Of a stretch of DNA of 64,000 nt, positions 53,613-64,000 are shown piece after piece. Source of the stretch: Leptospira stimsonii (GTDB taxonomy: Bacteria > Spirochaetota > Leptospiria > Leptospirales > Leptospiraceae); assembly GCF_003545885.1 (NCBI RefSeq), contig NZ_QHCT01000003.1, positions 372,001 through 436,000 on the forward strand. The letters run 5' to 3'. The translations under genes and the position numbers were made by a program. The first letter of the stretch is position 1, and every line of letters starts with the position of its first letter. The notes under the pieces are model-generated. The model was not told the DNA's origin. It was given only the letters and a program-made list of their open reading frames with translations, and did no database searches.

Positions 53613-53652
53613 AACTCGGTGCCTTCGCTTCGAATCGCGAGAATAAATACGA

Positions 53653-56325
53653 TCACGCGGTTCCGAGCGAATTTTTCAACTGAAGAGCTTTTCCATTTTT
53701 CGGATCGATCAGCAAAGCCCTTTCGATCAATTCATTCGCGCGAGGAAGAATATTCAATATTCTGTATATATCGGCGAGATTGATTAAATTCCTAAGAAAC
53801 GATGGATCTTGCAAAAAGGCCCTTTCCCCAAGATCCGCCGCTTTTTGGTAAAACTTCAACATTTTATAACAAAGAGATGCGTGATATAAATAATCGCTCG
53901 AATCCGCATTTTGATCCAGAAGTGTTTCCCAGTATCCGATCGACTTCGCATAATCTTTTTCTTTAAGATAGAATCTCCCAAGCAATTTTAGAATCGTTTC
54001 GTTTTTCGGATACAGCTCAAGCGCCTTTTCAAACGTGTCTAACCCTTCTTCGATTCTATTATTTTCGAGTAGATTCCTACCTCGATCCAAGGTTTCCTGA
54101 AAAGACGCCGTCGGCAGGTTGGAATTAGAAGGTAGTTCTGTCTTCGGATGAAAGGTGATTTTCAGAAGAGTAAAGTCATCCACAAGAGTTCCGAACTTTA
54201 GAATTTTTTCATATACTTCCCTTAGGTCTCCGTATCCCTCCTCTACCCTTCTTAAAAACTGATCTTGATCTTCGTTGATGATCCGATCTTCCGCTTTACC
54301 GATCAAAAGGTCGTCTCGTCCGTCGGATCCGATTACGATCGTATCACCTGGCAACATCCGGAACGTCTTGATCGTGAGGTGTTCTTCATTTTCGGGGATT
54401 CCGATTTTTCGAAGTGTGAGTTCATCCTCTATGTAAGAAGCGATTCCATCCCTGTATAAAACCGTCCATGGATGTTCCGCATTGATATAATACAACAACC
54501 CGGAGGATTCTTCCACTAATCCCAATACGATCGAGATATACATGGAACCGTCGAAGGATTCAAAAATTTTCTGAAGTTCTAAAAACGCCTCTTTCAACCA
54601 ACGTTCCGGAGACTTATCTTTCTGAGAACTGATCCCGGATCGAGTCAGGATCGTATTAAAAACGGTTCCCATAACCAAAGCTCCGCCGGCTCCCTGGATG
54701 GATTTTCCCATCGCATCCCCGTTCACGAAGACCACATAACGTTTTCCACTGAGTTCCACGTTACCCGAAATCAAAATATCTCCTCCGATCTCGTAGGTTT
54801 TCCCCTTGAATTCGAAGGATTTTTTCTGCTTTGTATAAAACTCGGTCTTAACGACCTCGCTCGTATTTTTATTGGATGAAAGAGGATTGATCAAAAGAGA
54901 AGTAAGAAAGTAATCCGCATCCTGTTGTATTTTCAGACGATTGACTTGCTCTAAAGACAGTTTGAGCTCTTCGGTTCTTTGTTCGACTTTTTTTTCAAGG
55001 TCTTCGTTTAATTCTTCCACTTCCTCGTTCAAACGTACAAACTTATTTGCAAGAATCGTTGCGATGCTCAAAATAAAAAATAGAAACGCGTATCCGACGA
55101 CCCTCGGAAAAACGATCACATTGCGAGCTCCGAGTGTATCCAAAACACCCGCTACCACAACGACCAAAACGCCGAAAAGAATAAAAAGTGCGTCCCGATC
55201 CTTCTGCGCGATTCTCCGGACGAGATAATACGAAATCAGACCTACGTAAAGAATCCAGCCGTATTGAACCACGTGTTTGTTGAGGAGATTGTAGTGAATT
55301 ACGTTATTGGAAAAAAGATAGAACACGGCAAAGGTTGCGTAACTTCCGTCTAAGACGTTCAAGAACAGATTGCGAGAATACTTAAAATAGACGCGAACAA
55401 AATTGGAAAACATCGGAATCAATATGGTGAGAATCAAATATTCCACTTTCTTCATATAAATGAATTCGATTCCAAGGTCGTATTTGATCTGATTTCTTAA
55501 AAATTGATAAAGAAAGAAAAGAATCGTAAAAAGACCGTAATATAAGTTCTCCTGGTCCGAACGACGTCTGACGTATAAAAAAAGAAAATATCCACCCACG
55601 GTCAGATAAATCATCAATAAGAATGTTTTAATATACTCCGCACGAAGAAGGTCTTTCAGAATTAAGGATGTATCCCCGATTTCGGTTCGATCCTGCTCGA
55701 TTCCCACTTCTCGATCAAAGAACTTTTTCACCTGAATCACTATAATATTCTTTTCACCCTTTCGGATCAGATCGTTGGAAATCGAATAGACACGAATCTT
55801 ATCGTAAGCTTGCGGATATTTTTCGTCGAAATCTCCCGTGGCTCCGATCAGAGTTCCGTTGAGGTATGTCCTGTCCTTATCATTGATTGTCCCCAGACGA
55901 ACGGAAAGGCTCGGCGCATTCCATTCTTTCGGAGCGATGAATTTTTTTACGATATAAACCGTCTGAACGGATTCATCTTTTAATTTATGAACGCCGGGAG
56001 CATTATAGATTTCGAATGGAGTGGAATTCTTCTTACCTTCGAGATAGGATTTAGAAAAAGAAACTGGATCCAGCGGTGAAGTCGTAATCTCCCAATGATG
56101 TTGGGAACCGGAGTCCAAACTCGTGATCGTATCAAAGGATGAAATTTTTTGAATCGCTTCCGGAAAAACCGAAAAAGGAAAGAGGATGAGACTTACCAAA
56201 AGAGTAAGAATCAAAAAGGGAACATACTTTTTTTGCACATACCGGTTTTGGACGAAACAAGGATAAGAAAAGGAAAGGCGCTTCTCTATAGAATCCGGAT
56301 CGAGGACATGTTTGTTTAAAAACAT
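53653..56325 (-). CDS. 7TMR-DISM sensor / SpoIIE phosphatase / TPR protein
   Basis: The product has 890 residues. An N-terminal membrane anchor (about 33-52), an extracytoplasmic jelly-roll 7TMR-DISMED region (about 55-230), and seven membrane helices (about 232-425) come first. A coiled coil with LEKKVEQRTEELKLSL, a SpoIIE-type PP2C domain (NGDAMGKSIQGAGGALVMG, GSDGRDD) and TPRs at about 735-885 follow. It should sense an external ligand and dephosphorylate a cytoplasmic partner-switch protein. It is the intact relative of the truncated gene at 2857-4440. Confidence 0.88.
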   Translation of the reverse strand: MFLNKHVLDPDSIEKRLSFSYPCFVQNRYVQKKYVPFLILTLLVSLILFPFSVFPEAIQKISSFDTITSLDSGSQHHWEITTSPLDPVSFSKSYLEGKKNSTPFEIYNAPGVHKLKDESVQTVYIVKKFIAPKEWNAPSLSVRLGTINDKDRTYLNGTLIGATGDFDEKYPQAYDKIRVYSISNDLIRKGEKNIIVIQVKKFFDREVGIEQDRTEIGDTSLILKDLLRAEYIKTFLLMIYLTVGGYFLFLYVRRRSDQENLYYGLFTILFFLYQFLRNQIKYDLGIEFIYMKKVEYLILTILIPMFSNFVRVYFKYSRNLFLNVLDGSYATFAVFYLFSNNVIHYNLLNKHVVQYGWILYVGLISYYLVRRIAQKDRDALFILFGVLVVVVAGVLDTLGARNVIVFPRVVGYAFLFFILSIATILANKFVRLNEEVEELNEDLEKKVEQRTEELKLSLEQVNRLKIQQDADYFLTSLLINPLSSNKNTSEVVKTEFYTKQKKSFEFKGKTYEIGGDILISGNVELSGKRYVVFVNGDAMGKSIQGAGGALVMGTVFNTILTRSGISSQKDKSPERWLKEAFLELQKIFESFDGSMYISIVLGLVEESSGLLYYINAEHPWTVLYRDGIASYIEDELTLRKIGIPENEEHLTIKTFRMLPGDTIVIGSDGRDDLLIGKAEDRIINEDQDQFLRRVEEGYGDLREVYEKILKFGTLVDDFTLLKITFHPKTELPSNSNLPTASFQETLDRGRNLLENNRIEEGLDTFEKALELYPKNETILKLLGRFYLKEKDYAKSIGYWETLLDQNADSSDYLYHASLCYKMLKFYQKAADLGERAFLQDPSFLRNLINLADIYRILNILPRANELIERALLIDPKNGKALQLKNSLGTA

Positions 56326-56523
56326 AAAAACAACTCTTCCTTAGTTCTTATTTGGTTCCGAATTCAGAACTTTCTTTGTGTATTGAAAAACAATACAACG
56401 AACGTTCTTCTAACGGTTAAGACAAGGAAAAATTGGCTTTTTTAGGAATGAAGAATTTCTTTTTATAAAACAATTCCTCAATCAAAACGGAGATGGCCTG
56501 GATATATCCTGAACCACTTCGGT

Positions 56524-57809
56524 TTAACGTTTGAGGGCTTCTATTTCGGAGATTTCTTTCGGAATCATCTCCGTCAAATTCCGTGAACTCTGACCGTCGA
56601 CCAAAACGTCGTCCTCGATTCGGATGCCGATCCCGCGAAAACGTTCCGGAATTTCAGGATCTTCCGGATCAAAATACAATCCGGGTTCGATCGTGATTAC
56701 CTGACCGTTTTCCAGCTTCTTCGACGACCCGCTTTGATAATACGTCCCAACGTCGTGAACATCCATACCCAAATAATGACTCGTCCGATGCATATAATAT
56801 TTTTTGAATGTCCCTTGTTCCAAAATGGAATCTAAAGAACCTTGCAGTATTCCCAAATCTTTCAACCCTTCGATAAGAGTTTTTACCGCTTGATTATGAA
56901 TCGCGACAAATTCCACACCTTCTCTCGTATGTAAAACCGCTTCCTTCTGAGCCTTGAGAACGACTTCGTAGACAGCCTTTTGTTCGGGTGAGAATTTTTT
57001 GCCGACCGGAAAGTTACGCGTAACATCCGCTGTGTAATATCCTTTTTCAGCGCCGCTGTCGACTAAAACGAGCTCGCCTTCTTTCAACTGACAGTTGTTA
57101 GACGTATAGTGAAGGATCGTCGCGTTTCTACCCGTTGCTACGATATGTCCGTATCCTCCTCCCCAAGCTCCTTGTTTGAGATATTCGGATTCTAAGATGG
57201 CTTCCAGTTCGTATTCGAACATTCCCGGTTTGGATTCTTTCATCAGACGTTCGTGACCGAGCGCGGTGATTCTTGCGGATTCTTGTAGCGCTGAAATTTC
57301 CGCGGGTGTTTTGAACATTCTCATCCAGTGTAAAAAATCGGGAGATTCGATTCTTCTCGGGCCGAACTTCCCTTCTCTCGAACGTTGATTGAGGGAATAG
57401 ATCCACTGGATCAGTTTAGAATCCCGAACCAAGTTCCTTCCGAAAAAATGATAGAGCGTATGCTGATTGACGAGAATTTCGTCTAACTTCGATTCCCATT
57501 CGTTCGTATCGAATGACTCGTCGAGAGCCAGGAGCGACTTCGCATTTTCTTTTCCGATCCGAATACCTGTCCAAATTTCTTTTTCTTTATCCTTCGGAAG
57601 CATAAAGATCGATTTATAAGAATTCTTTAATATAAGAATTCCGTCCGCTTCGTCCAAGCCGGTCAGATAGAAATAATCGGAATCCTGACGAAACTTATAC
57701 TCCACATCCCGATTTCTGATGGAATGAGAAGCCGCAAAGACGATCAGAACCTCGCCTTCTTTGAGTTTTTTTTGAACTTCCTTGATTCTTTCCCGATAGA
57801 TTGAATGTG

Positions 57810-57813
<4 letters not shown>
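56524..57813 (-). CDS. pepP: Xaa-Pro aminopeptidase (aminopeptidase P, M24)
   Basis: About 429 residues from ATG 57813, overlapping the GT9 stop (ATGA) with GGGAA upstream. Aminopeptidase P N-terminal domain: EVLIVFAASHSIRNRDVEYK and DYFYLTGLDEADGILIL. Metal ligands: VDSGAEKGYYTADVTRNF (two Asp), HRTSHYLGMDVHDVG (His), ITIEPGLYF (Glu) and IRIEDDVLV (Glu). It removes N-terminal residues before proline. It is probably co-transcribed after the glycosyltransferase. Confidence 0.93.
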
Positions 57814-58841
<1,028 letters not shown>

Positions 58842-58856
58842 GTTAAAATTCCATTC

Positions 58857-60014
<1,158 letters not shown>

Positions 60015-60069
60015 AAAAAATAAATCAAAACGAGGCGAGCGACTTTTCAGAAGACTTTATAAACTATCC

Positions 60070-60097
60070 TTGCAAATTTAAGAATGATTTTTATACT
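60070..60097 (+). promoter_or_regulatory. Putative sigma-70 promoter of bacterioferritin
   Basis: TTGCAA (60070-60075), a 16-base spacer and TATACT (60092-60097). It lies 23 bp before the ATG, behind a strong GGAAGGGG ribosome-binding site. No clear Fur or PerR box seen. Confidence 0.5.
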
Positions 60098-60120
60098 GAA
60101 AGGATGGAAGGGGAAAAAAG

Positions 60121-60584
60121 ATGAAAGGAAACAAAGAAGTTCTCGAAATTCTTGGCGAAGTTCTTGCCGCCGAACTCACAGCTATCAATCAATATTTTAT
60201 TCACGCAAAGATGAACAAGAATTGGGGTTTCAAAAAACTCGCAGACTTTATGAAACACGAATCGATTGACGAGATGAAACACGCCGACGAAGTCATCGAT
60301 CGAATTCTTTATCTGGACGGAGTTCCCGATCTTCAGAGATACATGAAGATCAACGTCGGAAACAATATTCAGGAAATCCTCAAAGCGGACCTGGAACTGG
60401 AATACGCGGCCGTCGAAAGATTTAACAGAGGGATTGCGATCGCGGTGAAAAACAACGATAACGGAACCCGCGAACTTTTTGAGAAAATTCTCGTTTCGGA
60501 AGAAGAACACGTCGATTGGATCGAAGCACAACAGGAAATCATTCGTCAAATCGGCGTTGAAAACTATCTGGCGCAACAAATCGA

Positions 60585-60588
<4 letters not shown>
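60121..60588 (+). CDS. bfr: Bacterioferritin
   Basis: The 155-residue product is standard length. Diiron ligands appear in order: Glu in [15 protein letters not shown], ExxH in [15 protein letters not shown] (which also holds the heme-ligand Met), Glu in [12 protein letters not shown], and EEHVDWIE. It stores iron as a 24-mer with heme at subunit interfaces and limits oxidative damage. The strong ribosome-binding site fits high expression. It overlaps the next gene by 4 bp (GTGA). Confidence 0.96.
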
Positions 60589-61838
<1,250 letters not shown>

Positions 61839-61853
61839 TCCAATCGATTTGGA

Positions 61854-62981
<1,128 letters not shown>

Positions 62982-63048
62982 TCGGCGAATTTCTCCGATG
63001 TCTACTTGCCGAACAAACGAACTTTGTAAATGTTAAAATGGATGATTT

Positions 63049-63334
63049 GTAGGAGTTCCTACGAGAAGAATCCAACTTGCAAAAAGTGGGTTCTTCTGTT
63101 AAGGGAAAATCGCCGGGAGGTTTTCCCGCCACCGCACCCCTCCACCCAAGGTCAGGGTGGGGCCGAGAAACTTGCACGGTGAAAGTCGGAACTACGACAA
63201 GAAGAATCCAACTTGCAAAAAGTGGGTTCCTCTGTTAAGGGAAAATTTCAGGGAGGTTTTCCCGCCACCGCACCCCTCCACCCAAGGTCAGGGTGGGGCC
63301 GAGAAACTTGCACGGTGAAAGTCGGAACTACGAC
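63049..63334 (-). repeat. Palindrome-bounded mosaic repeat, copy A, tandemly doubled
   Basis: Borders: GTAGGAGTTCCTAC (63049-63062), GTCGGAACTACGAC (63185-63198) and again at 63321-63334. The 136-bp unit occurs at 63065-63200 and 63201-63336 with only a few changes (TTC/CTC and ATCGCCGGG/ATTTCAGGG). On the reverse strand the order matches copies B and C: CCCACCCTGAC, GGGTGGAGG, GGCGGGAAAA. It fills most of the gap between the NAGS-like and DCC genes; the rest is featureless. Confidence 0.92.
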
Positions 63335-63377
63335 AAAACGCATTCATTTTTTAGAATGGACCAAGAAGGGAAATCAC

Positions 63378-63722
63378 ATGAACGCACTTGTCTTTTTATA
63401 CGATGGGGATTGCAATTTCTGCAAGGATTTAGCCCAGAAGCTCCAATCGTATAACCTCAACCCTAAGATCCGTTTTCAATCATTCCGAGAATTTTCCGAA
63501 AAAGAACTCAGAGAAATTCATCCGAACCTAAACATTCAAGTTGCAGAAGGAAACGTTCAGATGATCGCAGACGGAAGGCGTTACCCCGGTTTTTTTGCGG
63601 TCCGAAAACTCAGCCATTCTCTCAGAGGATTTCGATGGATCGCGCCCCTTCTCTATCTTCCTCTGATACCGATTTTTGGAATGATCGGAATGAACCTCTT
63701 AAAGACTTTGAAAAGCAGATAA
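63378..63722 (+). CDS. DCC-family thiol-disulfide oxidoreductase-like protein (DUF393)
   Basis: The product has 114 residues from ATG 63378 (AAGGG upstream). The N-terminal [16 protein letters not shown] holds the DxDCxxC signature that names the family. [20 protein letters not shown] and a hydrophobic C-terminal segment follow. It is thought to do thiol redox chemistry, but the physiological role is unknown. It converges with the last gene and the two overlap by 24 bp. Confidence 0.85.
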   Translation: MNALVFLYDGDCNFCKDLAQKLQSYNLNPKIRFQSFREFSEKELREIHPNLNIQVAEGNVQMIADGRRYPGFFAVRKLSHSLRGFRWIAPLLYLPLIPIFGMIGMNLLKTLKSR

Positions 63723-64000
63723 CCCTTCGTAAAAAACGAGCCTCGCATCCAGTGCCAGGCGATTTCCTTCCATCACCCTATTCTTCTTTTCCTCAGTATC
63801 TGCGACGGATTCGATCAAACGAAAAAGTTTTTCCGCGTGAGATTCGTCCGCATCCAAGTTGACTTGGAAGAATTTCCCCTCCGGAAGTGACGATCGACCT
63901 TTCAACTCTCGGTAAGACATAAACATTCTTGAATATTCTAATTTAAGCAAATACTCGTTGGCAGGGCCGAGTGCGCCGAGTGCCGAATAAAAATCCGTAG
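63699..64000 (-). CDS. Possible heme-oxygenase-like diiron protein (partial, runs off window)
   Basis: The frame stays open from the TAA at 63699 to the window end, giving the last 99 residues. [20 protein letters not shown] and [20 protein letters not shown], with a conserved-looking DxxHAE, resemble the C-terminal part of iron-containing redox enzymes of the heme-oxygenase-like diiron group. The family call is tentative; the start is outside the window. Confidence 0.5.
   Translation of the reverse strand, partial: TDFYSALGALGPANEYLLKLEYSRMFMSYRELKGRSSLPEGKFFQVNLDADESHAEKLFRLIESVADTEEKKNRVMEGNRLALDARLVFYEGLSAFQSL

Overview
The window looks like chromosomal DNA of a Leptospira species, probably a pathogen-clade relative with moderate GC. 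This rests on gene content seen in the sequence: a periplasmic-flagellum set (flgG-flgA-flgH-flgI-flgJ-like), groES-groEL behind two CIRCE sites, SpoIIE-type phosphatases fused to TPRs, many lipoproteins, TTG/GTG starts and ATGA/GTGA gene overlaps, and short dispersed repeats built on a GTAGGAACTCCTAC-like palindrome. There are no rRNA or tRNA genes, no intact insertion sequence and no CRISPR array that I can see.

Layout. 1-2.8 kb: end of a prophage-like or integrative island (short tight genes, an XRE repressor-like gene, a phage ASCH-like protein) that abuts a 5'-truncated sensor phosphatase. 2.9-9.6 kb: phosphatase, SDR protein, adenylate cyclase, a 63-bp tandem repeat, two small secreted or unknown genes and a lipoprotein. 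9.7-15.2 kb: Mpo1-like protein, class II photolyase, groES-groEL, a SIMPL protein and a 14-copy 46-bp tandem repeat. 15.3-21.4 kb: DUF1579 protein, then a co-directional ATP-grasp / methyltransferase / Zn-ribbon methyltransferase / YihY-propeller operon. 21.4-25.4 kb: flagellar rod and ring operon on the minus strand. 25.5-31 kb: mosaic repeat, DNA methyltransferase, a catalytically degenerate class D beta-lactamase-like lipoprotein, and a CPA2 antiporter.

31-47 kb is the most distinctive part. Two modules each pair secreted rhodanese proteins with a multiheme c-type cytochrome. The first (minus strand) has two rhodanese lipoproteins, a small secreted protein, an outer-membrane barrel and a hexaheme cytochrome lipoprotein. 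The second (plus strand) has a periplasmic two-domain rhodanese, a pentaheme cytochrome and two glycosyltransferases. Between them lie an XRE-cupin regulator, a GT-C glycosyltransferase, an orphan DNA methyltransferase, the ArsS-type radical SAM protein with its peroxidase-like partner, and a DUF4395 protein. Similar half-sites (ATTTCG followed by TTAACG or TTATAAC) occur upstream of the regulator and of both modules. I infer a regulated extracytoplasmic sulfur-transfer/electron-transfer locus, possibly linked to arsenic or selenium chemistry; its substrate is unknown.

47-64 kb: an HME-family RND exporter, two repeat types side by side, a long ThyX-like protein, an M20 amidohydrolase, a full-length 7TM-SpoIIE-TPR paralogue of the truncated gene at 2.9 kb, aminopeptidase P, a heptosyltransferase-like GT9, a thiolase-like protein lacking its nucleophilic cysteine, bacterioferritin, a THUMP RNA methyltransferase, an N-acetylglutamate synthase-like protein, a tandem copy of the mosaic repeat, a DCC thiol oxidoreductase, and the 3' part of a gene leaving the window.
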